Shown: positions 9,176 to 16,948, counted from the stretch's first letter. The stretch is 50,564 nt of DNA from Chloroflexota bacterium (GCA_018004935.1 JAGNBF010000044.1:9051-59614); one strand, 5' to 3'. Notes: a model not told the origin generated them from the letters alone. Program-made: numbers and translations.

Positions 9176-10363
9176 ATGAGAGGTCGTCGCACCCTTGCCC
9201 TTGTTTTAATTATTGTCGCGCTGTGTCTCCTATCCATCATCATTGTGGTTTGGTTTCTCCAATCAGGTAGTGGAGTTGCCGATACCCCAACGCCCCAGGC
9301 AGACGCTAATATCAGCGGCACCCCCACACCCTTAATTGTCACGATTGCACCCGAAGAATTGCAACTGATTGAGGTGGTTATTTCCATTCAAACAGTGCCT
9401 CGGGGCTGGCAAATGACTGAGGCTGAATTGGCGACAGAAATGCGCCTGGCTTCGGAAGTGGGGACAAATATCATCACTACGATTGAGGAAGCCGTGGGCC
9501 TGTACGCCCGGACGGATATTTTCCAGGGGCAAACCTTAACTCGTGATGTTCTGGTGGATGATCCTCGTGATATTGGGCGAGAAGATACAGGTCCCTCGTC
9601 TTACATTCCGGCGGGTTATGAAGCCATGGCCATTCCCATGGATCGCCTATCGAGTGTGGCGTATGGTCTGGATACTGGGGACACTATTGATGTAATGTTC
9701 TCTTTGGTCTTTGCGGAAATAGATGAAGAATTTCAGACGTTGTTGCCGAACGCGGCCGCGTTTGTCATGTTTGGCACAACAACCGGCGGCGAAGATCCAA
9801 CAGGTGAAGGCGACACCACCGGCGAAGCCAGTCAAGGTGCACGCACCGTTTTCATCATAGACCCTTATGGTCGCTTTGAGGTTTTGTCAAGCGGGGACAT
9901 TGCCCATGTTGCGCCCAGTGTGGATCAGCAACCCGTACCTGTTTCCTTTATTATCCAAAACGCCAAAGTTATTCAGGTGGGACCGTGGGAACCCCCACAA
10001 CCCCCTGCACCTCCTACACCCACGCTTGACCCCGCACAGGCCCAACAAACGCCTGAAGGGATAGAAGCAACCCTCACACCAACCCCTGAGCCACCCTCTG
10101 TTTTGGTTATCGCTTTGCCACCCCAGCAACTCCTATTGCTTAAGTACGCCGTAGAACATGGTGCCGACGTGGACTATGCTTTAAGAGGCGTTAATGATGG
10201 TCAGTTGTATCAGATTACTAATGTTGAACTGGGCTATTTGCTAGAACGGTTCAACATTGAAGTCCCTCCCAATTTTAATTACACCATTTTAGTTCCTCCC
10301 GCTGAAGATAATAGTGGGGGACAACCTGGGGAAACCGATACAGGCGCATCAGGCGAACAATAG
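9176..10363 (+). CDS. SAF-domain CpaB/RcpC-like protein, first copy
   Basis: A 395-residue membrane-anchored protein with an N-terminal helix (about 7-28), a Thr/Pro linker, a SAF-like domain (ARTDIFQGQTLTRDVLV) and the RcpC/CpaB block around EAMAIPMDRLSSVAYGLDTGDTIDVMF. A low-complexity Gly/Thr/Glu insert and a second Pro/Thr-rich linker (PPQPPAPPTPTLDPAQAQQT) follow, then a C-terminal domain. CpaB-type proteins sit at the Flp/Tad pilus base or secretin. No other tad gene is in the window, so the partner machine is elsewhere or the proteins do something else. RBS AAAGGGA lies near 9160. It is paralogous to the next gene, which starts 35 bases downstream, and the two form an operon. One GCGGCCGC is read Ala-Ala-Ala. 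Confidence 0.78.
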   Translation: MRGRRTLALVLIIVALCLLSIIIVVWFLQSGSGVADTPTPQADANISGTPTPLIVTIAPEELQLIEVVISIQTVPRGWQMTEAELATEMRLASEVGTNIITTIEEAVGLYARTDIFQGQTLTRDVLVDDPRDIGREDTGPSSYIPAGYEAMAIPMDRLSSVAYGLDTGDTIDVMFSLVFAEIDEEFQTLLPNAAAFVMFGTTTGGEDPTGEGDTTGEASQGARTVFIIDPYGRFEVLSSGDIAHVAPSVDQQPVPVSFIIQNAKVIQVGPWEPPQPPAPPTPTLDPAQAQQTPEGIEATLTPTPEPPSVLVIALPPQQLLLLKYAVEHGADVDYALRGVNDGQLYQITNVELGYLLERFNIEVPPNFNYTILVPPAEDNSGGQPGETDTGASGEQ

Positions 10364-10398
10364 ACCATGACAGCCATCCCTGTAGAAAGGATTTGACC

Positions 10399-11586
10399 AT
10401 GCGTTTACGAATCTTTCTTATCCTTTTTTTAATTCTGCTAGTTGGCGCAGTTGCTGTCGTTCTGGTCGTGTCAAACTTTGGCGGGCTAACATTATTCAAT
10501 GGCGGCAATGCCAATAATGGTGATACTGCTACCACTCAAAACGAAGGCACCCCCCAGGCAGAGCCTGGATTGCCTCTCCCTACAGCTACACCAGAGCTAC
10601 GCTTTGTTGAAGTTCTGGTAGCCCGTGTGCGCCTGCGACCAGGAGATCGAATTTCTCAGGATTTGTTGACTGTGGAATTTCGTCCTGAAGACAATGTGGC
10701 AGTACGGGCAAATTACACATTTAGTAACCCGGAAGAATTAGAAGGCGTCATTGTGGGCACGGAAATTGCCCCTGGGCAGGCTATTCTTACTTCGATGTTA
10801 GCTCTCAACCCCACCGATCTTACTGCTTCTGGGTCCGACCTTTCCCTGTATGTAAACCGGGGCAACGTAGCCGTAGCTTTTCCCATCGATCCATACACTG
10901 GTATTGGGTATGCCATGCGTCCAGGTGACAAAATAGATGTCATGATGACCCTGGTGTTGCAACGGGTGGATGAGGAGTTTCAAAGCGCTTTACCTAACCA
11001 ACTCGCTATTGTTGATCCCGACGCCCTATTGAATGGCACAGCCTTTCTTTTTGAAGATACAGTGAATGGTCGTCTGGAATTTATCCCTGAGATCAACAAA
11101 ATCGGCTTTATCATACCCGGTGGCTTATCGGATGGGGAATTCATCATTTATAACCGGGCCGTAACACAATTGACGATTCAGCAGGCGGAAGTTTTGTGGA
11201 TAGGCACCTGGGATGATCCGCGTGTGGCCGCACGGGGCAATGATGCGAATATAGTTGGCCTTAGCCCTGATTCGCCTTTGCCTACTCCCACGCCCATTCG
11301 GCCCCGCACTGAGGCTTTTCCTGACCTGGTAGTGATGAGTATGACGGCTCAAGATGCCCTGGTATTGAAATGGGCATTGGAAACGGGCATTCATATTGAT
11401 CTGGCTTTACGCGCCCAAGGTGATGAAACCGTTTATGTAACGACTAGTGTTAGTCTGCCGCAAATGGTAGAACAAAGTGGCGTCACGATTCCTGAACAAG
11501 GGGAATTCCGTGAATACCCTGCTATTAGTGAAGTGCCTACGCCGGGTGTTCCACCTCTCTCACCTTCAGGTGATTTGATACCTTAA
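10399..11586 (+). CDS. SAF-domain CpaB/RcpC-like protein, second copy
   Basis: A 395-residue paralogue of the preceding gene with the same plan: N-terminal helix (MRLRIFLILFLILLVGAVAV), Thr/Pro linker, SAF-like domain (RVRLRPGDRISQDLLTVEF), RcpC block (VAFPIDPYTGIGYAMRPGDKIDVMMTLV), a second linker (SPLPTPTPIRPRTEAFP) and a C-terminal domain. The shared string AxPxDxxxxxxYxxxxGDxIDVM and the following VDEEFQ(T/S)xLPN confirm duplication. ATG 10399 follows AGAAAGG by eight bases; a TTG two codons earlier is less likely. The gene lacks GCGGCCGC although its twin has one at the homologous LLPNAAA position, here replaced by ALPNQLA. A terminator follows 85 bases past the stop. Confidence 0.77.
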   Translation: MRLRIFLILFLILLVGAVAVVLVVSNFGGLTLFNGGNANNGDTATTQNEGTPQAEPGLPLPTATPELRFVEVLVARVRLRPGDRISQDLLTVEFRPEDNVAVRANYTFSNPEELEGVIVGTEIAPGQAILTSMLALNPTDLTASGSDLSLYVNRGNVAVAFPIDPYTGIGYAMRPGDKIDVMMTLVLQRVDEEFQSALPNQLAIVDPDALLNGTAFLFEDTVNGRLEFIPEINKIGFIIPGGLSDGEFIIYNRAVTQLTIQQAEVLWIGTWDDPRVAARGNDANIVGLSPDSPLPTPTPIRPRTEAFPDLVVMSMTAQDALVLKWALETGIHIDLALRAQGDETVYVTTSVSLPQMVEQSGVTIPEQGEFREYPAISEVPTPGVPPLSPSGDLIP

Positions 11587-11671
11587 TCAGGGAATAAAAA
11601 CCGACGTGTAAATGCCGGTTATGCAGGTTAACCTGTATAAGGTTGAAAACAGATAAAGTATAAGAAGAAAG

Positions 11672-11701
11672 AGTCCCTGGCTTTGTAGCGAGGGACTTTT
11701 T
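11672..11701 (+). terminator. Terminator after the CpaB-like operon
   Basis: Stem AGTCCCT / AGGGACT around a 12-base loop that can pair further (GC/GC), then five T. Confidence 0.78.
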
Positions 11702-11718
11702 GTTAAGGGTTTATTGAC

Positions 11719-12399
11719 ATGAGCGAAGGGTTTTTACCCCCCCTGAAAGAACGACCAGCCGTAACGGTTGATGTGGTTATTTTTTCTTTGCTTGAGGATG
11801 ATTTGAAGGTTCTATTGGTGCAACGTCACCGCCCACCATTTTTAGGATTGTGGGGTATACCTGGTGGTTTTGTATATATAGAGGAGTCATTAGCGGCCGC
11901 GGCCGCACGCAAGTTAGATGAAGAAACCGGTGTGACGGATGTGTACCTGGAACAGCTTTTTACTTTTGGTGAGCCTGGGCGGGATCCACGCACACGTGTT
12001 ATCACCGTGGCCTATTTTGCCCTTCTCCCCTATGCCACCATTCGGGAATTAGATGAAAATGCCCGCTGGTATTCTATGAAGAAATTGCCAGAATTGGCCT
12101 TTGATCATCTAGAGATTATTCAGTATGCCCTTACCAGGTTGCGGTACAAATTAGAATATACCACAGTAGGTTTCCAACTCCTGCCAGATGTCTTCACTCT
12201 ATCCGAACTGCAAAAAGCGTATGAAATTATTTTGGATGAAAAATTGGATAAACGAAATTTTCGACGCAAAATCCTCTCGGCTGAAATTTTGCAGGACACG
12301 AATAAGATGAAACGTGATGGAGAGGGGCGCCCGGCTAAACTGTATGGCTACCGGGTTGATGCGGTTACCGAGGTTAAAACACGGCGTTTGTTTCCCTGA
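11719..12399 (+). CDS. NrtR-type Nudix-related transcriptional regulator
   Basis: A 226-residue protein made of an N-terminal Nudix fold and a C-terminal winged helix, the plan of NrtR regulators of NAD metabolism that sense ADP-ribose. The Nudix box spans Gly50-Val72: G-x5-E and DEETGV are present, but the first Glu of REUxEE is Lys65 (ARKLDEETG). NrtR proteins often have such degenerate boxes and bind but do not hydrolyse. The wing region includes FTLSELQKAYEIILDEKLDKRNFRRKIL, typical of the family, and the end RPAKLYGYR. Two overlapping GCGGCCGC sites encode the Ala run in the Nudix helix. No NAD gene lies beside it, so its target is unknown here. Confidence 0.87.
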   Translation: MSEGFLPPLKERPAVTVDVVIFSLLEDDLKVLLVQRHRPPFLGLWGIPGGFVYIEESLAAAAARKLDEETGVTDVYLEQLFTFGEPGRDPRTRVITVAYFALLPYATIRELDENARWYSMKKLPELAFDHLEIIQYALTRLRYKLEYTTVGFQLLPDVFTLSELQKAYEIILDEKLDKRNFRRKILSAEILQDTNKMKRDGEGRPAKLYGYRVDAVTEVKTRRLFP

Positions 12400-12422
12400 C
12401 AAACGCCCTGCGTGTGCTTTTT
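12383..12422 (+). terminator. Possible terminator overlapping the NrtR stop codon
   Basis: GGCGTTTGT (12383-12391) pairs with ACAAACGCC (12399-12407) around the TGA stop; five T follow only after ten further bases, at 12418-12422. It lies between convergent genes. The gap before the T run makes it uncertain. Confidence 0.45.
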
Positions 12423-12432
12423 CTTGCGGTGG

Positions 12433-13092
12433 TTACTGGGGAGAAGCTACCCACAGGGCTTTCACCAATTCCATACCCAATACAATCTCATCTCGACCCA
12501 GGCGTAACCTCATGGGTCCGTTAAATGGCGCACGCCCGGTGATTTCAAATTCGACATTAGGCACAACACCGAGAGAGGCAAAATATTTCAATTTTTCCGG
12601 CTCGTGGGTACGTACCCGGCTGATGATCCCTTTAAAACCAATCCCCAAATTAATTAACCCCATGTCATCTAGTTCAGCCACTTGCCCGTTCTTATCGGGG
12701 ATAGGTTCACCATGGGGACAGCGGGTAGGATGGTGAGCCATGTAGGCCATACGCTCTGTCAACGCATCATTTAGCCCCTGCCCTAAGGATTCGGCATGTT
12801 CGTGGGCCTCATCCCAGGTAAACCCCATAACGTTGACCAGGAAAACTTCTAGAATGCGATGCCGCCGAATTTCACGCAGAGCTTCCTGGCGACCAAGCTC
12901 TGTTAACTCTACTCCCTGGTAGGGGACATGCTTAACATAGCCAGCACTTTTCAATCGGCGTAACATGCGGGGTATGGCTGGTGCAGAGACGTTCAGGCGT
13001 TCAGCCAGACTTGTTGTATTGACAGTTGGCGAATTTTCTTGTAGACGATAAATTTCTGCCAGATATTCTCGCATGGCCGCACTGGGCGTCAT
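12433..13092 (-). CDS. DtxR/MntR-family metal-dependent transcriptional regulator
   Basis: A 219-residue regulator of the iron or manganese type. The N-terminal winged helix reads TSLAERLNVSAPAIPRMLRR and KSAGYVKHVPYQGVELTELG. The dimerisation/metal domain contains RRHRILEVFLVNVMGFTWDE and HEHAESL, and CPHGEPIP, all family hallmarks carrying the metal-ligand Glu/His/Cys positions. A C-terminal FeoA/SH3-like domain ends the protein (GIISRVRTHEPEKLKYFASLG onward). ATG 13092 has GGAG nine bases upstream; a TTG two codons earlier is too close to it. It diverges from an Fbp-type ABC ATPase across 155 bases, so iron-responsive control of that gene is a natural guess. No canonical DtxR box was recognised. 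Confidence 0.9.
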   Translation of the reverse strand: MTPSAAMREYLAEIYRLQENSPTVNTTSLAERLNVSAPAIPRMLRRLKSAGYVKHVPYQGVELTELGRQEALREIRRHRILEVFLVNVMGFTWDEAHEHAESLGQGLNDALTERMAYMAHHPTRCPHGEPIPDKNGQVAELDDMGLINLGIGFKGIISRVRTHEPEKLKYFASLGVVPNVEFEITGRAPFNGPMRLRLGRDEIVLGMELVKALWVASPQ

Positions 13093-13247
13093 GGGCAATT
13101 CTCCATTAGCAAAATAGGTGGCGACGTGATGAGATCATATCTTAAATGGTTTATTGGGGACAAACAAGTTTGGTTATCTTTAAGGCAATAAAGTTTATCG
13201 CAATGATTTGTTGCATATTTTCCCTTAATGATGCCCAAGGATGTAGT

Positions 13248-14306
13248 ATGACAGGAGAAAAGAAAGTCAGTTGCCAGGGATTATATAAATCCTTTGCCGA
13301 CAAAAAAGTCGTGCGGAATGTCTATTTGAATGTAACCGCTGGTGCAATTCTAGCTTTGGTGGGACCAAGTGGTTGTGGGAAAACGACAACCCTGCGTGCC
13401 ATAGCCGGGTTTGAAACATTAGACAGTGGCCGCATCGAAATTGCTGGTTTGGTAGTAGCCGATGAAGGGCGTCACTTGCCACCCGAAAAACGGCGAGTAG
13501 GGATGGTGTTTCAGGATTATGCCATTTTCCCTCATTTAAATGTCGCGCAGAATGTGGCTTTTGGGTTGGGGCGAGACGCGGCCGCAACCCAACGTACACT
13601 TGATATGTTAGCCTTTGTGGGGCTTGAGGGGTTAGGGAGTACCATGCCCCATGAACTCTCTGGGGGCCAACAACAGCGTGTGGCCTTGGCTCGTGCCCTG
13701 GCTCCGGAGCCAGCTGTTTTATTGCTAGACGAGCCATTTTCTAATCTGGATTACACTTTGCGTAAACAGGTACGCACCGAAATCCGTTCTTTGCTCAAAC
13801 AGACGGAGGCGACGGCTATTTTTGTGACCCACGATCAAGAAGAGGCGTTGTTTATTGGCGATCAGGTGGCTGTGATGCACCAAGGGCATATTGAGCAGGT
13901 TGATACGCCTGAAAGGGTCTTTCATCAGCCTCAAAGCCGCTTTGTTGCATCATTTGTTGGTGAAACTAGCTTCCTCCCTGGTATCGTCACAGAACGAGGT
14001 GTAGTGACGGTTCTAGGGGTACTGCCGCAGATAATGCGGTTGGGGGTGGGAACTTCAGTGGAGGTGAGTTTGCGGCCAGATGATGTCACGATTGCGGCCG
14101 CGGCCGCAGGCAATGGTCATATTCTTTCCCGGCAATTCATGGGCATTGCTCACCTGTACCGGGTCGCTTTGCAAGATGGCACCATTATACAAAGTTGGCA
14201 ACCCCACACCCTTAATCTTTCGCCAGGTACATCGGTACAGGCAAGCTTTCTTTATGATCACCCCTTGACCTGTTTTGCGGGAGAGACTGTGGTGAACTCC
14301 CTCTGA
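13248..14306 (+). CDS. Fe(3+)/spermidine-type ABC transporter ATP-binding protein
   Basis: The 352-residue ATPase has Walker A GPSGCGKTT (39-47), Q-loop VFQDYAIFPHLNV (88-99), signature LSGGQQQR (137-144), Walker B LLLDEP (158-163), D-loop SNLD and switch His195 (FVTHDQEEA). A C-terminal TOBE-like region follows (SLRPDDVTI). The FETLDSGRI and PPEKRRVGMVFQ strings are typical of FbpC/PotA/CysA-like importers. The start at 13248 follows AAGGA; the open frame upstream to 13146 has no similarity. No permease or binding protein is adjacent; the orphan lipoprotein at 18225 is a conceivable but unproven partner. It is divergent from the DtxR gene, favouring metal transport. GCGGCCGC occurs three times, twice overlapping in the TOBE part. 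Confidence 0.9.
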   Translation: MTGEKKVSCQGLYKSFADKKVVRNVYLNVTAGAILALVGPSGCGKTTTLRAIAGFETLDSGRIEIAGLVVADEGRHLPPEKRRVGMVFQDYAIFPHLNVAQNVAFGLGRDAAATQRTLDMLAFVGLEGLGSTMPHELSGGQQQRVALARALAPEPAVLLLDEPFSNLDYTLRKQVRTEIRSLLKQTEATAIFVTHDQEEALFIGDQVAVMHQGHIEQVDTPERVFHQPQSRFVASFVGETSFLPGIVTERGVVTVLGVLPQIMRLGVGTSVEVSLRPDDVTIAAAAAGNGHILSRQFMGIAHLYRVALQDGTIIQSWQPHTLNLSPGTSVQASFLYDHPLTCFAGETVVNSL

Positions 14307-14330
14307 TCACCGATACTATGGAACGGGAAT

Positions 14331-14502
14331 TATACTGTCAAAGGGCATAAGCTGACATTTTTTCGCCCTGTCGCCATCTCACTTTATCGTCGTGTTGGGT
14401 TTCCCCCCTTCCCTCTGGGATCGAAGGGGGATGGGTCTTCAGTCCAAACCTACCAATCTGTTGCCTCTAACAAAATGTCACTTTATGACCGTGGTAAGTA
14501 TA
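14331..14502. repeat. Element family C, short form
   Basis: Imperfect inverted ends begin TATACTGTCAAAGGGCATAA on the left and TATACTTACCACGGTCATAA on the right (minus strand), both continuing TGACATTTT. The centre is a CCCCCTTCCCTCTGGGATCG / AAGGGGGA hairpin. The copy at 50298-50564 has the same ends plus an extra block of about 100 bases holding GC-rich hairpins. Confidence 0.75.
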
Positions 14503-14591
14503 AATAACTTACAGTAAACGCCACCCTCTAGCAGGCTTTTGGGCCTTCTCCGACAAACTGCTAGGAAAATGTCAGATTATGTCCTTTGGCA

Positions 14592-14749
14592 GTAAGCGTT
14601 CAGTTATCCCGCCCGGTGGTCAAACTACGGGGCTAAACATACGGAGCTTTGCGGGCTAAAACCCCAGGCCAGCGGCCTTTGTAACCATAGCCCGGTCGTT
14701 TTATGTCCGGGCGGGTCTGGTGGATAAATTTATATGACTGAATGCTTAT
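14592..14749. mobile_element. MITE-like element II (158 bp, 8-bp target duplication)
   Basis: Inverted ends GTAAGCGTTCAGTTAT (14592-14607) and the complement of ATAAGCATTCAGTCAT (14734-14749) match at 13 of 16 positions. Flanking direct repeats CTTTGGCA lie at 14584-14591 and 14750-14757. The interior carries CCCGCCCGG and CCGGGCGGG arms near 14610 and 14718, enclosing a G/C-structured segment. Solitary ends of this family occur at 8366, 25121 and 43529. Confidence 0.82.
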
Positions 14750-14801
14750 CTTTGGCAGTATAGATATAGCATAATACCTGTCAAGCGGACCATGCCAATA
14801 A

Positions 14802-14830
14802 AAAAAGCCCTGACTTAGTCAGGGCTTTTT
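14802..14830 (-). terminator. Terminator after tRNA-Cys
   Basis: Perfect stem AAAAAGCCCTGAC / GTCAGGGCTTTTT with loop TTA. In minus-strand reading a T run follows the GC stem. Confidence 0.9.
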
Positions 14831-14832
14831 AG

Positions 14833-14904
<72 letters not shown>

Positions 14905-14916
14905 AGGGGGGAAAGG

Positions 14917-14943
14917 AAAAGCAGGCTTTTGGCCTGCTTTTTT
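14917..14943 (-). terminator. Hairpin between tRNA-Gly and tRNA-Cys
   Basis: Stem AAAAGCAGGC / GCCTGCTTTT with a 5-base loop and a T run on either strand. It may partially end transcription or serve as a processing site within the tRNA transcript. Confidence 0.7.
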
Positions 14944-14949
14944 ATGAAG

Positions 14950-15021
14950 AGCGGGCGATGAGATTCGAACTCACGGCCTTCTCCTTGGCAAGGAGACGTT
15001 CTACCGCTGAACTACACCCGC
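14950..15021 (-). tRNA. tRNA-Gly (GCC)
   Basis: 72 bases on the minus strand. Acceptor GCGGGTG / CGCCCGC (one G-T pair), anticodon stem TCTCC/GGAGA with anticodon GCC, T-arm with GAGTTCGAATCTC. CCA is not encoded. Confidence 0.95.
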
Positions 15022-15076
15022 ATACCATATGCAATTGTAGCAAACTTTTGGGTTTTTACAACTTGTTTGCTTGCAG

Positions 15077-15149
15077 TGCCAGGACCCAGACTTGAACTGG
15101 GGACACCTGCATTTTCAGTGCAGTGCTCTACCAACTGAGCTATCCCGGC
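15077..15149 (-). tRNA. tRNA-Phe (GAA)
   Basis: 73 bases on the minus strand. Acceptor GCCGGGA / TCCTGGC, D-arm GCTCAGTTGGTAGAGC, anticodon stem CTGCA/TGCAG with anticodon GAA, discriminator A. It is first in the transcript behind a strong promoter. Confidence 0.95.
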
Positions 15150-15170
15150 GTTTCCTGTAAAGGTGTGTGA

Positions 15171-15199
15171 ATTCTACCGAAACGCTGTCTTGCTGTCAA
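15171..15199 (-). promoter_or_regulatory. Strong sigma-70-type promoter of the tRNA operon
   Basis: Read on the minus strand: TTGACA (15199-15194), a 17-base spacer, and TAGAAT (15176-15171). The start point would be about 14 bases before tRNA-Phe. Confidence 0.82.
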
Positions 15200-15349
15200 A
15201 TTCTTCCCTTGTGTCGGGTGTATGTCACTTTTAGAACATCTTGTGTAGCAGTGATACGACGTAATGCCAATTTGTGGTAATATTCGCAACGTTGCGGGAC
15301 TCACCTTCTATTCATACCCTTTTTCATTTGATGGAGATGCCTGTACAGC

Positions 15350-16201
15350 ATGAACGACTCAATGTTAGCCCTTCCCTGGCAGAAACCGCAAAATCGGCGC
15401 TGGTTGGTGGCAGGTATTGTCATGCTAACTTTGGTAGTGATGGGATTTTATACAATTACCAATCCGGAGAGGCTGGCAGGTAGTATGTTGTTGGGGGGGG
15501 CAGATGTGGCTGGATACGCTTTCTGCCATCGTATTACCGATCGCTCATTTACGATTGGTGGTCGCCAGTTTCCTCTCTGTGCTCGCTGTACGGGTATGTA
15601 TCTGGGGGTCATGCTGACCTTTGTCGTTCTATTTCTGGCAGGGCGTTGGCGCTGGTCACAATTGCCTCCCTTTAAGATTATGCTGAGCCTGGTAGGGCTG
15701 GTCGCTCTTATGGGGATTGATGGTCTAAACTCCTACTCCCACTTTTTTCCTGATGTTCCCCATTTGTATACACCGCAGAACTGGTTACGCTTATTAACCG
15801 GTTTGGGTACAGGCTTGGCGATGGGGGCTTTTGTTTTCCCGGCTCTGGCACAGACTCTTTGGCATGAGCAGGTATGGCAACCTGCCATTGGTTCCTGGCG
15901 TGAGTTGTTCGATTTGGTTGTTGTAGTACTCGCGGCCGCGCTTCTTATTTTCAGCAACCAACCCGTTATCTTGTACGTATTGGGGCTTGCCAGTGCCGCT
16001 GGTTTACTCATAACCATTATGACGCTTAATACTATGATTCTCCTGATTGTTACCCGTCGTGATGCGCGTATGATGACGTGGCGGCAGGCAACTATTCCCC
16101 TCATCATTGGTCTGGTACTGGCGGTGGGGCAAATCAGTCTGATTGCTTTTGTGCGTTTCCAATTGACCGGAACCTGGACAGGATTTCCCGGCCTGACGTG
16201 A
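15350..16201 (+). CDS. DUF2085 family integral membrane protein
   Basis: A 283-residue protein with about seven hydrophobic segments. It carries the DUF2085 signature: CHRITDRSFTIGGRQFPLCARCTGMYLG near residues 59-86, with three Cys and a His that look like a metal or redox site. Family function is unknown; members are common in Chloroflexota and other bacteria. It begins a plus-strand run of small membrane proteins (16295-17714). ATG 15350 has a GGAG about a dozen bases upstream, which is longer than ideal, but no better start exists. One GCGGCCGC is read as Ala-Ala-Ala in a membrane helix. Confidence 0.82.
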   Translation: MNDSMLALPWQKPQNRRWLVAGIVMLTLVVMGFYTITNPERLAGSMLLGGADVAGYAFCHRITDRSFTIGGRQFPLCARCTGMYLGVMLTFVVLFLAGRWRWSQLPPFKIMLSLVGLVALMGIDGLNSYSHFFPDVPHLYTPQNWLRLLTGLGTGLAMGAFVFPALAQTLWHEQVWQPAIGSWRELFDLVVVVLAAALLIFSNQPVILYVLGLASAAGLLITIMTLNTMILLIVTRRDARMMTWRQATIPLIIGLVLAVGQISLIAFVRFQLTGTWTGFPGLT

Positions 16202-16294
16202 ACTGTTGTCCCTCATTGTTGCTTCCCTGTTATCTGATTACTCAGGAAACAGGCTATTTTTGGACAGAATTTCACCCTATAGGAGAATTCGGAT

Positions 16295-16735
16295 ATGAAC
16301 ATGAATATGCAAAGTGTACTGAAAGCGGCCGCGATCGGAGCCATCGTTAACGGCATTCTTGCCGTTTTAGGGAATGGCCTCACGTACGCCCTACCTGCGG
16401 TAGGGATCATCTCTTCCATATTTCTTTGTTGTGGTGGTTTTTTGATTCCTGTAGCCACAGGTGCTTTATATGGTTTCTTTACCCCAGGCAGAGAAACATT
16501 GTAACAGGCGGCTCTGGGTGGTGGCATTTCTGGTGTGGTAGCAGGTATTGCTTATGGAATCCTTAATTCCATCATGGTGCTTGTCCTGGCTTTGGTTAAT
16601 GGTTTGGAAATTGCTGATGCCATTGCCGGTAGTACCGGAACGCTTATAGGAAGTTGTTGTGGTGCTGTTATTTTCGGCTTTATCCTGGGGGCTGTTGGTG
16701 GGGCGATCTGGTCTGCCATGCAAAAAGATAAGTAA
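16295..16735 (+). pseudogene. Glycine-rich multi-helix membrane protein split by an in-frame TAA
   Basis: The first part (16295-16504, 69 residues) is a hydrophobic protein, ending GRETL-stop. The TAA at 16502-16504 is followed in the same frame, with no shift, by QAALGGGISGVVAGIAYGIL and on to a normal end at 16735 (MQKDK). Joined, it makes about 146 residues with four hydrophobic segments and alternating Gly-rich turns, resembling small DUF-type membrane proteins. One C-to-T change (CAA to TAA) would explain it. The second half could restart at GTG 16535, which has a GGTGG-like stretch before it. Codon use stays gene-like after the stop, so the mutation is recent, or there is readthrough, or it is a sequencing error. 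The start follows AGGAGA near 16280. Confidence 0.72.
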
Positions 16736-16758
16736 GTTGAGTGGGTTTGTTTTAGCAG

Positions 16759-16789
16759 AAGACCCGGCCAAGAGTAAAGGCCGGGTCTT
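16759..16789. other. GC-rich hairpin without T tract
   Basis: AAGACCCGGCC / GGCCGGGTCTT is a perfect 11-base stem with a 9-base loop, 10 bases before the ribosome site of the 45-codon gene. It lacks a T run, so it may stabilise mRNA or weaken readthrough between the two small membrane genes. Confidence 0.6.
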
Positions 16790-16810
16790 AGCAGATTCAG
16801 GAGAAATACA

Positions 16811-16948
16811 ATGCAATCTCAACAAGGTGGTAATTCGCGCACAATTGTTATTGTGGCTGTGGTAGCGGTACTTTTATGTTGTTGCTGTCTTATGTTGGTA
16901 GGCGGCTGGTTTTATGGTGACGCCATTGTTCAGATGTTAGGAGTTTGA
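16811..16948 (+). CDS. 45-residue membrane microprotein with a four-cysteine run
   Basis: An open frame of 45 codons preceded by AGGAGA six bases before the ATG. The product is a polar, Gln-rich start (MQSQQGGNSRT), one hydrophobic helix that contains four consecutive Cys (VVAVLLCCCCLMLVGGWF), and a short outward or inward tail (YGDAIVQMLGV). A strong terminator follows 78 bases later. The ribosome site, the complete helix and the position between a hairpin and a terminator support a real gene. No family is recognised. It might be an accessory subunit of the neighbouring membrane proteins; the Cys run could be lipidated or bind metal, but this is speculation. Confidence 0.68.
   Translation: MQSQQGGNSRTIVIVAVVAVLLCCCCLMLVGGWFYGDAIVQMLGV

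Noticed and set aside
13093-13247. A DtxR-type operator between the regulator and the ABC ATPase genes
   Set aside because: Only weak GCAA/TTGC pairs were found; no convincing palindrome matching the known box.
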